Source: Candidatus Lachnoclostridium avicola
Lineage (GTDB): Bacteria > Bacillota > Clostridia > Lachnospirales > Lachnospiraceae
Assembly (NCBI GenBank): GCA_019114465.1
Contig: DXFM01000003.1
Location: 62,001-126,000, forward strand
DNA length: 64,000 bases
Direction: 5' to 3'
Part shown: piece by piece, positions 25,242 to 35,075 of the stretch
Position numbering within the stretch: the first letter of the stretch is position 1
Layout: each line of letters starts with the position of its first letter
Translations under genes and position numbers: made by a program
The notes under the pieces: model-generated
Seen by the model: only the letters and a program-made list of their open reading frames with translations
What the model was told of the DNA's origin: nothing
Databases searched by the model: none

Positions 25242-25302
25242 CTGGAACTGATTTCCAGAATCGGCTGGAATGATTGTAAAAAATGTCCTGATTAAATAAT
25301 AT
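25242..25302 (+). promoter_or_regulatory. Candidate promoter and operator of the beta-glucoside locus
   Basis: TTGTAA (25274-25279), 17 bp, TAATAT (25297-25302), 47 bp before the GH1 start. A perfect inverted repeat CTGGAA-N5-TTCCAG (25242-25258) lies 15 bp upstream of the -35 and could bind a regulator. Confidence 0.55.
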
Positions 25303-25333
25303 TACCATAAAAACAGTACGAAATACACAATGA

Positions 25334-26758
<1,425 letters not shown>

Positions 26759-26780
26759 AGGAAAGGGAGGAAAAGCGTTT

Positions 26781-27843
26781 ATGGAACGTGCAAGAGGTTT
26801 TGACCGGGCGATGGCCGTCCTGGAAAAATACGGCGGAAATCCGGGAGACCGGAAGCGCTGTCCTCGGCGGCTTTGTGGCCCTGACCTGTTATTTGAGCCT
26901 GATTCCCACCACCGCCGCTGCCACGTCGGCAGGGGGAGAGAGCGTGTCCATCAGCAATGTGGTGGCCTCCGGCTACACCAATTCTCAAGGGATGTTTATG
27001 GCCATCATTGTGGGCATCGGCTCGGCAGAGCTGTTTTCCGCGCTGATTAAAAGCGGAAAGATGGAGATTAAGATGCCGGAAAGTGTTCCATCGGGAGTGT
27101 CCAAGTCCTTTGCTGTACTGTTTCCCGGGATGCTGACGGCCCTGATTTTCGGAATCATTGGTTTTGTATTTCAGAGATTCACCGGGCAGTATGTGCCTGA
27201 CTTTATCACGGCCACGCTGCAGGCTCCTATGGAAGGGATTATGCAGCATCCGGCGGGCGTGATCGTGCTGGCGCTGATCTGTCAGGCCTTCTGGATGGTG
27301 GGCATTCATGGGTCCCAGATGATCGGTGTAGTCCGCAATACCATCGGAATGGCTGCCATTGCCGCCAATCTGGCGGCTTACGAGGCGGGACAGCCTCTTC
27401 CTAACGTATTTACCTATACGTTTTGGAATACTTACGTGACCATTGGAGGCTGCGGCAATACCATCGGACTGATTGTGGCCATCTATTTATTCTCCAAAAG
27501 GGAAGACAACAGAGCCATTGCCAAGCTGTCCACAGTGCCGGCCATTTTCGGCATCAATGAACCCATGATCTTTGGAATGCCCATTGTGTTAAATCCTCTT
27601 CTGGCCATTCCCTTTATTCTGGCGCCCATGGTCACGGCGGCCATCGGATACGTGGCCACTGCTACCGGCTTTGCGGGAGCGGCCATGATCACTGTGCCTT
27701 TTACTGTTCCGCCCATCATTAACGCCTACCTTACCACGGCGGGAAGCATTGGCGCGGTGATCACTCAGATCATTTGTATTATTGTTTCCATATTGATCTA
27801 TATTCCCTTTGTTCAGGCGCTGAACCGGCAGCAGGAATTGTAG
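26781..27843 (+). pseudogene. PTS lactose/cellobiose-type EIIC with N-terminal deletion and frameshift
   Basis: From about 26840 the plus-1 frame encodes the family core through the C-terminus: KMEIKMPESVPSGVSKSFAVLFPG, the substrate region FWMVGIHGSQM and GGCGNTIGL, and the conserved FGINEPMIFGMPIVLNP. The proper start (ATG 26781, preceded by GGGAGG) is in a different frame and reads MERARGFDRAMAVLEKYGG, which fits a CelB N-terminus, before running into unrelated sequence. The in-frame GTG at 26788 gives only 351 aa against about 430-450 normally, so roughly 80-90 residues (the first helices) are gone. Most likely a pseudogene; a sequencing or assembly error must be excluded. Confidence 0.72.
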
Positions 27844-27860
27844 ACTGCAACCCAACGCAC

Positions 27861-27897
27861 AGGGGCTGTTGAAAGCAGCCCCTGGCTGCCGTATAAT
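27861..27897 (+). promoter_or_regulatory. Promoter of rpiR-type gene with overlapping inverted repeat
   Basis: TTGAAA (27869-27874), 17 bp, TATAAT (27892-27897). The -35 sits exactly in the loop of the inverted repeat AGGGGCTG (27861-27868) and CAGCCCCT (27876-27883), which could be an operator or a weak terminator of the EIIC gene. Confidence 0.75.
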
Positions 27898-27932
27898 GAA
27901 AAGAGAGTTAAGGCGCAGAAAGGAGCAATCAC

Positions 27933-28874
27933 TTGCTGATAGAGGAATTGAACGACAGGAAACGATTTACTAAAGCAGAACAAGAGGTGGTTTCCTACAT
28001 TCTGGACAATCCCCAGAAGGTGACAAAGCTGACCATTGAGCAGCTGGCCACAGTTACATTTTCTTCCAACTCATCCATTGTCAGGGTCTGCAAAAAAGTG
28101 GGGACAAAAGGATTTTCTGATTTTAAGATTCAGCTGGCAAGGGAGATGAGTTCCTTCGTGACCGATGGGGTTCGGGTGGAAGCGGACATCCCAATTGAAC
28201 CGGGAGACCATGGGGAGGCCATCGCGAAGCGGATTGCCACTCTTCAGTATCAGGCTCTTGCGGAAGCGTACAATGGGATTGACATGGAAGAAATCGGCAG
28301 GGCTGCCGAGATGATCGATAAGAGTGATATTGTCTATATGTACGGAAAAGGGGAATCTCTGCTGGCTTTGAGCAGTTTCGCTGCGGACCTGCGCCGCATT
28401 GGAAAACTGAGCAAATGCGAAACCTTTGCGGGATTTGAGAGAGTATATCAGTATTACGGCCGGACAAAACTGCGGTCCTGCGCGGTGGTCCTGTCCCAGT
28501 TTGCGGATTCCCGTGTGCTGATGCAGCATTTCCGGGATCTGAGAGAGGAAAACATCCCCATTATTATGATTCATGGAAATCAGAAAAGTATTCTGGTGAA
28601 AAATGCTGCCTGTTCCATCTGTTTCAACAATTCGGAGACTAACAGTAAGTTTGGCTCCTTCGCGTCCAGAATCGTAAAACAGTATATTCTGGATGTGCTG
28701 TATTCCGCTGTATTTTCTCTTCACTATGAGGAAAATGTAAAACTGGTCCACCAGTATGCGGACAAAGTCCTGGACCGCAAACGGTTTGTGGACGGCGTCC
28801 GTCCCCAGGAGCTGTGCACATCTTCGCTGCAGGCCTCCTCCCCCTCTTGCATTTGGGGAAAAAGAGAGTTATAA
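27933..28874 (+). CDS. MurR/RpiR family transcriptional regulator
   Basis: A 313-aa regulator. The N-terminal HTH_6 domain (residues about 1-77: RFTKAEQEVVSYILDNPQKVTKLTIEQLA, SNSSIVRVCKKVGTKGFSDFKIQLAREM) is followed by a SIS phosphosugar-binding domain (about 115-245: AAEMIDKSDIVYMYGKGESLLALSSFAADL). TTG 27933 is the start, 8 nt after AAAGGAG. The last 20 residues are atypical and overlap the promoter of the next unit. It probably senses a sugar phosphate and controls the GH1-EIIC genes. Confidence 0.9.
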   Translation: MLIEELNDRKRFTKAEQEVVSYILDNPQKVTKLTIEQLATVTFSSNSSIVRVCKKVGTKGFSDFKIQLAREMSSFVTDGVRVEADIPIEPGDHGEAIAKRIATLQYQALAEAYNGIDMEEIGRAAEMIDKSDIVYMYGKGESLLALSSFAADLRRIGKLSKCETFAGFERVYQYYGRTKLRSCAVVLSQFADSRVLMQHFRDLREENIPIIMIHGNQKSILVKNAACSICFNNSETNSKFGSFASRIVKQYILDVLYSAVFSLHYEENVKLVHQYADKVLDRKRFVDGVRPQELCTSSLQASSPSCIWGKREL

Positions 28875-28875
28875 T
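28847..28875 (+). promoter_or_regulatory. Promoter of the FMN riboswitch-ribU unit
   Basis: TTGCAT (28847-28852), 17 bp, TATAAT (28870-28875). The -10 overlaps the stop codon of the RpiR gene; transcription would start about 15 nt before the aptamer. Confidence 0.85.
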
Positions 28876-28897
28876 CATTCCATCTGAATAAACGGAG

Positions 28898-29003
28898 TCT
28901 TCGAGGGCAGGGTGCAATTCCCGATTGGCGGTAAAGTCCGCGAGCAGCGATGCAGATTTGGTGCAATTCCAAAACCAACAGTGATAGTCTGGATGAAAGA
29001 AGA
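28898..29003 (+). ncRNA. FMN riboswitch (RFN element)
   Basis: Matches the RFN consensus in order: TCTTCGAGGGCAGGGTGCAA, TTCCCGATTGGCGGTAAAGT, CCGCGAGC, TTGGTGCAATTCCAAAACC, AACAGTGATAGTCTGGATG, and a closing GAAGA that pairs with the 5' TCTTC. It lies upstream of a riboflavin-transporter-type gene and is followed by a terminator, so FMN should switch transcription off. Confidence 0.97.
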
Positions 29004-29051
29004 TGTGCGCGCTGTCATCCCCCAGAGAAGGGCGCATACTCCTGAATGAGC

Positions 29052-29087
29052 AACACCTGAGAGACAGAAGTTTTTCAGGTGTTTTTG
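29052..29087 (+). terminator. FMN riboswitch expression-platform terminator
   Basis: AACACCTGA pairs with TCAGGTGTT around a 14-nt loop, followed by TTTTTG. It lies between the aptamer and ribU, as in transcription-attenuating RFN switches. Confidence 0.92.
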
Positions 29088-29171
29088 CGTTCCGGGCAGA
29101 GGAGCCGGGGAGAAAAGCCCCGGGGCCGGAAAACTGCTTTCGGAACAGTACAGACTTCAGGAGGTTTTATT

Positions 29172-29822
29172 ATGGACAACAAGACAAAAAAAGTTACAAT
29201 GGTGGGTATGCTCTGCGCCGTCGCCTTTCTCGTCACGGTGGTCTGCCGGATTCCGGTGGTGCTGTTTTTAAAGTATGAGCCGAAGGACGTAGTCATTTCC
29301 ATCGGCGGTTTTCTGTTCGGCCCCATGACGGCCTTTGTGATCTCGGTGATCGTCTCCTTTGTGGAAATGTTCACCATCAGCGACACCGGATTCATCGGCC
29401 TGATCATGAATGTGCTTTCCACCTGCAGCTTTGCCTGCACGGCGTCTTTTATCTACAAAAAGCACCGCACCATGAAAGGGGCAGTGGCGGGGCTTCTCAC
29501 GGGAGTGGTGCTCACCACGGCGGTTATGCTGCTGTGGAACTACCTGATCACCCCCATCTACATGGGTTATCCCAGGGAGGCGGTGAAAGCCCTGCTCATT
29601 CCGGCTTTCCTGCCCTTTAACCTTTTAAAGGGAGGCATCAACATGGCTCTCACCCTGCTCATCTACAAGCCGGTGGTCACAGCTCTCAGGAGCGCGGGAC
29701 TGGTGCCGGCCTCGGAGCGGGGCGAGGGGGAGAAGGTCAGCCGCACAGGGATTGTGCTGGTGGCTGCCCTGATTCTGATCACCTGCGTATTCTTTATTTT
29801 GGTGCTGCGGGGGATCGTGTAA
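29172..29822 (+). CDS. ribU: Riboflavin transporter, ECF S-component
   Basis: A 216-aa membrane protein with about six helices. Family features: GMLCAVAFLVTVVCRIPVVLFLKYEPKDVVISIGGFLFGP, the S-component signature for riboflavin uptake (KYEPKDV is typical of RibU). ATG 29172 follows AGGAGG; the longer frame upstream lies in the riboswitch platform. It needs the shared EcfA/A'/T energising module encoded elsewhere. Regulation by the FMN riboswitch fits riboflavin as substrate. Confidence 0.94.
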   Translation: MDNKTKKVTMVGMLCAVAFLVTVVCRIPVVLFLKYEPKDVVISIGGFLFGPMTAFVISVIVSFVEMFTISDTGFIGLIMNVLSTCSFACTASFIYKKHRTMKGAVAGLLTGVVLTTAVMLLWNYLITPIYMGYPREAVKALLIPAFLPFNLLKGGINMALTLLIYKPVVTALRSAGLVPASERGEGEKVSRTGIVLVAALILITCVFFILVLRGIV

Positions 29823-29909
29823 ACCTGATCTGGAAATTTTCTCTCCCCGATGCTATACTTTTAGTAACTGCGGAAATTGGCAAACGAGAAAACAGACAGG
29901 AGAAAACAT

Positions 29910-31649
29910 ATGAATTGCACTTCCTTTACATTTGCGGATATTTTTTCCGGGATCGGCGGCGTGCGCCTGGGATTCGAGGGGGCGGGAGGCACCTGCGTTT
30001 TCAGCAGCGAAACGGATCCCGCTGCCAGGAGGACTTATGAGGAAAATTTTGGAGATACGCCCTGGGGAGATATCAGGACGGCGGATCTTAAAACTCTGCC
30101 GGATTTTGATATTCTTCTGGCGGATTTTCCCTATGCCCTCTCCGCCGTCCTGGGGGAGGACGGGCTGCTCCAGGCGGTGGAGCGCATTCTGGAGGTGAAG
30201 CGGCCGGAGGCATTTTTCCTGGAAAATGGGAAAAATCTCCTCTCCCACGGAAAGGGGAAGACTTTTGAGGCGCTGAAAGGGCGGCTGTCCGCCATGGGCT
30301 ACACCTTGTACAGCCAGGTGCTCAACGCCTGGGATTACGGCGTGCCCCAGAAGCGGGAGCGTCTGGTGACGGTGGGCTTTGCGGAGCCGATCCTGTTTGC
30401 TTTTCCGGAACGGTTTCCGGCGGAGAAGAGAAAGACTCTGGTGGACATTCTGGAGCCGGAGGATCAGGTGAAGAAGAGCTACTATGTGAGCTTGAAGATC
30501 CGGGAGCGGAAGATGAAAAAAATGATGGAGCGCTGCGAGAAAGAGCCGGAGCGCCCCTATATCACCAACGAAAATGTGTCCGGCATGGTGACGCCCCACC
30601 GCTACGCCTGCTCCCTGCGGGCGGGGGCCAGCGCCAACTATCTTCTGGTGAACAATGAGCGGAGAATGACGGAGCGGGAGCTGTTCCGACTCCAGGGGTT
30701 CCCGGACACCTACCGGATGCCGTCCTCCTTCGTGGAAGTGAAAAACCTTACGGGAAACAGCTCCGTGGTGCCCATGGTGCAGGCGGTGGCGGAGCGCATG
30801 CTGTCCGCTGTGGAACTGTACCAGGGGGAGACCATAGGCTTGGACCGGGGAATGGCCAAGGCGGCGTTGGACCGGTTTTTGAGAAGGAAGGGGCAGAAGG
30901 CCTGGAGAGTGATCCAGGCGGGGGAAATCCTGTATCAGAAGCGGCTCCATCCGGAGATAAGGCTGGAGGATACGGCTTCCTACAAAAAGGAGAGCAGAAG
31001 ATGGCGGGACGACATGGGGAAACGGCTCCTTGGAGAGGCATACCAGGCTCCCGCGACCGGACAGGACAGCCTGTTTTACAAAAATGCCCTTCCGCCGGAG
31101 GTGCTGCAGGTACTGGGGGAGGAAAACAACCGCACCAAAGGAGCAGTGGAGGCTTATATCTACCGCAGACTGACGGAAAAAGAGCGGACGGTGGACCGGC
31201 TGCTGCGGCCGTGGATCTGCCCGGAGGAAGAGGAGAGTTCTGCCCTGTCTCCCGCGGATCTTTTGAGCGGAATTTCCGTCCCCGGACTGGAGACGGAGGA
31301 GCGAAGGGTCCGGGAAGCCATGGCCAGCGCTCTGATCCGGATTTTTGGGACTGTGCTGGGGGAGGCGGTTCCAGAGACGGATGAGGCCGCGAAAACCTGC
31401 GGCCGGATGGACGCGGCTGTGGGGCTGCTGACGGGAAGAGATGAGGAGGACGAGGGATTTTTCACCGCCGAATGTCTCGGCCGGTGGTATGAGCGGATTT
31501 TTTCCGGCGCCTGCGGGAAGATCAGGAGAGAGCCGGCTCTGGCTTTCCTGCGGTCAGAGCTTCAGAGTCGTTTTCCCCGGCGTCAGGAGCCGTGGAAGGC
31601 TCTGGCAGACCGGGGCTATGAATCCCTGCGGGACGGATTCTGGAAGTGA
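29910..31649 (+). CDS. C5-cytosine methyltransferase-like protein with altered catalytic motif and unknown C-terminal domain
   Basis: A 579-aa protein; ATG 29910 follows ACAGGAG by 8 nt. Residues 7-300 follow the m5C-MTase order: motif I FADIFSGIGGVRLG, motif II FSSETDPAAR, motif VIII QKRERLVTVGF (147-157), motif IX RELFRLQGFPDTYRMP, and a motif X-like GNSSVVPMVQAVAERM. Motif IV, normally FPC with the catalytic Cys, reads DFPY (Y75), and motif VI, normally ENV, reads ENG (105-107). SAM binding may persist, but cytosine methylation by the usual mechanism should not. Residues about 310-579 are an extra Arg/Glu-rich domain that I cannot assign; a fused nuclease or recognition domain is possible. 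No cognate restriction gene is seen nearby. Confidence 0.8.
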   Translation: MNCTSFTFADIFSGIGGVRLGFEGAGGTCVFSSETDPAARRTYEENFGDTPWGDIRTADLKTLPDFDILLADFPYALSAVLGEDGLLQAVERILEVKRPEAFFLENGKNLLSHGKGKTFEALKGRLSAMGYTLYSQVLNAWDYGVPQKRERLVTVGFAEPILFAFPERFPAEKRKTLVDILEPEDQVKKSYYVSLKIRERKMKKMMERCEKEPERPYITNENVSGMVTPHRYACSLRAGASANYLLVNNERRMTERELFRLQGFPDTYRMPSSFVEVKNLTGNSSVVPMVQAVAERMLSAVELYQGETIGLDRGMAKAALDRFLRRKGQKAWRVIQAGEILYQKRLHPEIRLEDTASYKKESRRWRDDMGKRLLGEAYQAPATGQDSLFYKNALPPEVLQVLGEENNRTKGAVEAYIYRRLTEKERTVDRLLRPWICPEEEESSALSPADLLSGISVPGLETEERRVREAMASALIRIFGTVLGEAVPETDEAAKTCGRMDAAVGLLTGRDEEDEGFFTAECLGRWYERIFSGACGKIRREPALAFLRSELQSRFPRRQEPWKALADRGYESLRDGFWK

Positions 31650-31658
31650 GAAGACGGG

Positions 31659-32183
31659 TCAGAGACTGGGATTTTTCACCGGGGACAGGGCCATGGCGGC
31701 GATCCGGGCGGCGGCCTCGCCGGGGGTGAGGTCAGAGACGTCCAGCTTTACGGAAGGAAAATCCCGGTAGCAGTCCAGACGGGCCACGCTGCGGGAGATC
31801 ACATCCTCTGTCCGCAGGCCGGCTTCCACATCTTTTTCCAGTCGGAGACGAAGCGCCTCCTCGGAGCAGATCAGGGAGACGGTGAGGACGGAACAGTTTT
31901 CCGTCTGGAGCCGGGACAGAATGTCCGAAAGGATTTCCTTCTGGTGGATAACCCAGCAGAAGATCACATACTCCAGAGAAGAGCAGGACAGAAACTGATT
32001 TAACAGGAACGCGATGTTTTCCAGGACCATGGTTTTTGTCTCTTCGGTCACGGTGAATGGGTTCATATCCCAGCACCAGTCTCCATCCAGGAATACGTTG
32101 GCCGGCAGAAGCCTGGTGAGGCTGCGGCAGACCGTGGTTTTGCCGGCGCCCATGGTACCGTTTACAATAATCAGATGTTTCAT
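31659..32183 (-). CDS. P-loop kinase-like AAA protein
   Basis: A 174-aa cytoplasmic protein with Walker A GTMGAGKTT (about 9-17) at the N-terminus (MKHLIIVNG), a DGDWCWDMNPF substrate-loop region, and a lid-like Arg-containing segment (LRLRLEKDVEAG). It resembles small nucleoside/shikimate-kinase-like proteins with no fixed substrate. RBS GAAGGAG on the minus strand. It converges on the methyltransferase-like gene (9 bp apart) and diverges from the FliB-like gene. Confidence 0.8.
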   Translation of the reverse strand: MKHLIIVNGTMGAGKTTVCRSLTRLLPANVFLDGDWCWDMNPFTVTEETKTMVLENIAFLLNQFLSCSSLEYVIFCWVIHQKEILSDILSRLQTENCSVLTVSLICSEEALRLRLEKDVEAGLRTEDVISRSVARLDCYRDFPSVKLDVSDLTPGEAAARIAAMALSPVKNPSL

Positions 32184-32306
32184 AGACAGTCTCCTTCAAA
32201 CGATAATGGAGATATTATAACACGGCGGCCAGGCCGGGGAAAGACCGGACTGGCCTTTGTTTCACAGAAAACTTCGTTTCATTCAGAAGAGAGGAGGATG
32301 TACAAG

Positions 32307-33449
32307 ATGCAGGTGGTCTATCCGTCATATTACAGCAGCTTTTCCTGCAGCGCCTCCGCCTGTCCGGACACCTGCTGCCAGGGATGGGGGATCTCCATCG
32401 ACCGGGATACTTACGGCAGGTATATGGCCATGGGCGGGCTTATGGGGGCGAAGCTGCGCAGCCACATCGACCACAGGACCAGACGGTTTCTCTTAAACCG
32501 GGAAGGCCGCTGCGTATTTCTGGACCGCCACGGGCTTTGCGGCATCTGTGTGGATCTGGGGGAGGACATGATGTGCCGGACCTGCCGCATCTATCCCCGC
32601 CACGAAGAGTCCTACGGGGATCTGGCGGAGGTAAGCCTGTCCTTATCCTGCCCTACGGCGGCGGAGCTGATCCTGAATCTGGATCAGCCGCCGGTTTACC
32701 GGACGGCAGAGCGGAGACCGGCCCATCCCCGTGCTTCTGCCCCTGGGAGCGCAGGGGAGGAGCTGGATGAGGATTTCCTTTGCGGGCTTCTTGAAGTGCG
32801 GCAGTCCATGTTTCGCCTGCTGCGCCGGACGGATATGAGCGAAGAGGCCCGGGCGGGAGCGGCCCTGGCTCTGGCCCACGACGGGGAGTCCCGCCTGCGC
32901 CGCCGGGAGTTTGCCGGCCTGAGAGAAGTTTGCGGCAGATATGAGACCGCCTCCGGAGAGCTGCTGGAGAAAAAGCTGGCTCCCAGCCGGGAAATGGGAT
33001 TTCAGAGGCGGCAGCTGGAGGAGGAGTACCTGGATCAGCTGGAGCGGCTGGAGGAGATCTCCGGCGGCTGGAGAGAGCTTCTGCGGGCGGCACGCACCAG
33101 CCAGGGAAGGAGTTCGGTTTCCTTCCAGCCGGTGACCCGCCAGGGACTGAATCTGCTGGAATATTTTCTCTACCTGCTCTATCCCGGCGCCGTCTACGAC
33201 GGAGATGGCTGGTCCAAGGCGGGACTGGCCATGTTCAGCCTGCTGGCAGTGAGGCGGCTGGCGGCCGGACTTGAGCGGGAGGGCAGTGAGGAATCCTTTG
33301 AGAAGGCGTTTGTCCGGGCGGCATGGCTCTATTCCCGCCAGGTGGAGCACTCGGACGCCAATCTGGAACGGCTGGAAACATTTGTGAGGGAGAGCAGAAG
33401 CTGCGCCCTGCCTCAGATGCTGGCCTGCCTGCTGGGAACGGCGGGATAG
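32307..33449 (+). CDS. FliB-like flagellin lysine-N-methylase family protein
   Basis: A 380-aa protein with the Cys clusters of the FliB family: CSASACPDTCCQGWG (about residues 12-26), CVFLDRHGLCGICVDLGEDMMCRTCRIYPR (about 68-97) and LSLSCPTAA. ATG 32307 is chosen because GAGGAGG ends 9 nt before it; ATG 32298 touches the RBS. FliB methylates flagellin lysines in enterics, but no flagellar gene occurs in this window and many non-motile Clostridia carry homologues, so the substrate is open. Confidence 0.82.
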   Translation: MQVVYPSYYSSFSCSASACPDTCCQGWGISIDRDTYGRYMAMGGLMGAKLRSHIDHRTRRFLLNREGRCVFLDRHGLCGICVDLGEDMMCRTCRIYPRHEESYGDLAEVSLSLSCPTAAELILNLDQPPVYRTAERRPAHPRASAPGSAGEELDEDFLCGLLEVRQSMFRLLRRTDMSEEARAGAALALAHDGESRLRRREFAGLREVCGRYETASGELLEKKLAPSREMGFQRRQLEEEYLDQLERLEEISGGWRELLRAARTSQGRSSVSFQPVTRQGLNLLEYFLYLLYPGAVYDGDGWSKAGLAMFSLLAVRRLAAGLEREGSEESFEKAFVRAAWLYSRQVEHSDANLERLETFVRESRSCALPQMLACLLGTAG

Positions 33450-33484
33450 GAGGAGAGAACTTTTGGGTTTGCCTCGGAAATCCG

Positions 33485-33513
33485 TTGTATTTTCCGTATC
33501 GCCGTTATATAAT
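33485..33513 (+). promoter_or_regulatory. Promoter of the gltX-helicase-cobO unit
   Basis: TTGTAT (33485-33490), 17 bp, TATAAT (33508-33513), 96 bp before the gltX start. The leader contains a GGGGCAGCTGGCCCC inverted repeat but no T-box consensus. Confidence 0.75.
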
Positions 33514-33608
33514 AAGTGGGCACAGGGGCAGCTGGCCCCGGCTGTTATGCGGCCGGCGGAGAAACTTCCGGCCCGCCCAATAGAAACCATACAGGAGTGA
33601 AAAAAGTG

Positions 33609-35075
33609 ATGAATAAAATCAGAACCAGATATGCCCCCAGTCCTACTGGACGGATGCATGTGGGAAATTTGAGAACGGCGCTTTACGCCTACCTGATCGC
33701 GAAGCACGAGGGAGGAGATTTTCTGCTCCGCATTGAAGATACAGACCAGGAGAGATATGTGGAGGGGGCTGTGGATATTATCTACCGCACCCTGGCGGAG
33801 ACCGGCCTGATCCACGACGAGGGACCGGACAAGGACGGGGGCGTAGGTCCCTATGTCCAGAGCGAGCGCCAGAAGGCGGGCATTTACATGAAATATGCCA
33901 AGATGCTGGTGGACAAGGGGGAGGCTTACTACTGCTTCTGCACCCAGGAGCGCCTGGACAGCCTGAAGAAGACGGTGAACGGCGAGGAGATCATGACCTA
34001 CGACAAGCATTGTCTCCATCTGTCCAAGGAGGAGGTGGAGGCCAACTTAAAGGCCGGAAAGCCTTTTGTCATCCGCCAGAACAACCCCACGGAGGGAACT
34101 ACCACCTTCCACGATGAGATTTACGGGGACATTACGGTGGACAATTCCGAACTGGACGATATGATCCTGATCAAGTCCGACGGCTATCCCACCTACAATT
34201 TTGCCAACGTGGTGGACGACCATCTCATGGGCATCACCCATGTGGTACGGGGAAATGAGTACCTTTCCTCTTCCCCCAAGTACAACCGCCTCTATGACGC
34301 TTTCGGCTGGGAGGTGCCGGTGTACGTCCACTGTCCTCTCATCACCAACGAGGAGCACAAGAAGCTGTCCAAGAGAAGCGGCCATTCCTCCTATGAGGAT
34401 CTGATCGAGCAGGGCTTTATCTCTGAGGCCGTGGTCAACTATGTGGCCCTTCTGGGATGGTCCCCGGAGAGCAACCGGGAGATCTTCTCCCTGGAGGAGA
34501 TGGTGAAAGAGTTTGACTACCACCGGATGAGCAAGTCCCCGGCGGTGTTTGACATGACCAAGTTAAAATGGATGAACGGCGAGTACATGAAGGCCATGGA
34601 CTTTGAGAAGTTCTACGAGAGGGCGGAGGGCTATATCCGCCAGGTGATCAAGAAAGATCTGGATCTGAGAAAGATCGCCGCCATGGTGAAGACCAGAATC
34701 GAGATTTTCCCGGATATTGCAGACCACATTGACTTCTTTGAGGAGCTTCCGGAGTACGACGTATCCATGTACACCCACAAGAAGATGAAGACGGATTCCG
34801 CAAAGTCTCTGACAGTGCTGCAGGAGACTCTGCCCATTCTGGAGGCTCAGGAGGATTTCAGCAACGACGCACTTTATGCCTCTCTCTCCCAGTATGTGAC
34901 GGAGAAAGGCTGCAAGACCGGCTTTGTGATGTGGCCGCTGCGGACGGCTGTGTCCGGCAAACAGATGACTCCCGCCGGCGCCACGGAGATCATGGAGGTG
35001 CTGGGCAAGGAGGAGACCTTACGGCGCATCCGCATCGGCATCGAAAAGCTGGAAGCTGACGTCAATGGCATTTAA
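33609..35075 (+). CDS. gltX: Glutamyl-tRNA synthetase
   Basis: A 488-aa class I synthetase charging tRNA-Glu (and probably tRNA-Gln through the amidotransferase route usual in Clostridia). HIGH-type motif is [20 protein letters not shown] (about residues 8-27) and KMSKS-type motif is KKLSKRSG (about 252-259). The anticodon-binding C-terminal half is complete. ATG 33609 is used; in-frame GTG codons at 33597 and 33606 also follow the AGGAG. Its last 11 bp overlap the helicase gene. Confidence 0.96.
   Translation: MNKIRTRYAPSPTGRMHVGNLRTALYAYLIAKHEGGDFLLRIEDTDQERYVEGAVDIIYRTLAETGLIHDEGPDKDGGVGPYVQSERQKAGIYMKYAKMLVDKGEAYYCFCTQERLDSLKKTVNGEEIMTYDKHCLHLSKEEVEANLKAGKPFVIRQNNPTEGTTTFHDEIYGDITVDNSELDDMILIKSDGYPTYNFANVVDDHLMGITHVVRGNEYLSSSPKYNRLYDAFGWEVPVYVHCPLITNEEHKKLSKRSGHSSYEDLIEQGFISEAVVNYVALLGWSPESNREIFSLEEMVKEFDYHRMSKSPAVFDMTKLKWMNGEYMKAMDFEKFYERAEGYIRQVIKKDLDLRKIAAMVKTRIEIFPDIADHIDFFEELPEYDVSMYTHKKMKTDSAKSLTVLQETLPILEAQEDFSNDALYASLSQYVTEKGCKTGFVMWPLRTAVSGKQMTPAGATEIMEVLGKEETLRRIRIGIEKLEADVNGI

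Noticed and set aside
32307-33449. Flagellar locus
   Set aside because: Only the FliB-like gene is present; no flagellin, hook or motor gene occurs in the window.
33514-33608. T-box leader of gltX
   Set aside because: The leader is under 100 nt and lacks the conserved T-box sequence and a terminator.
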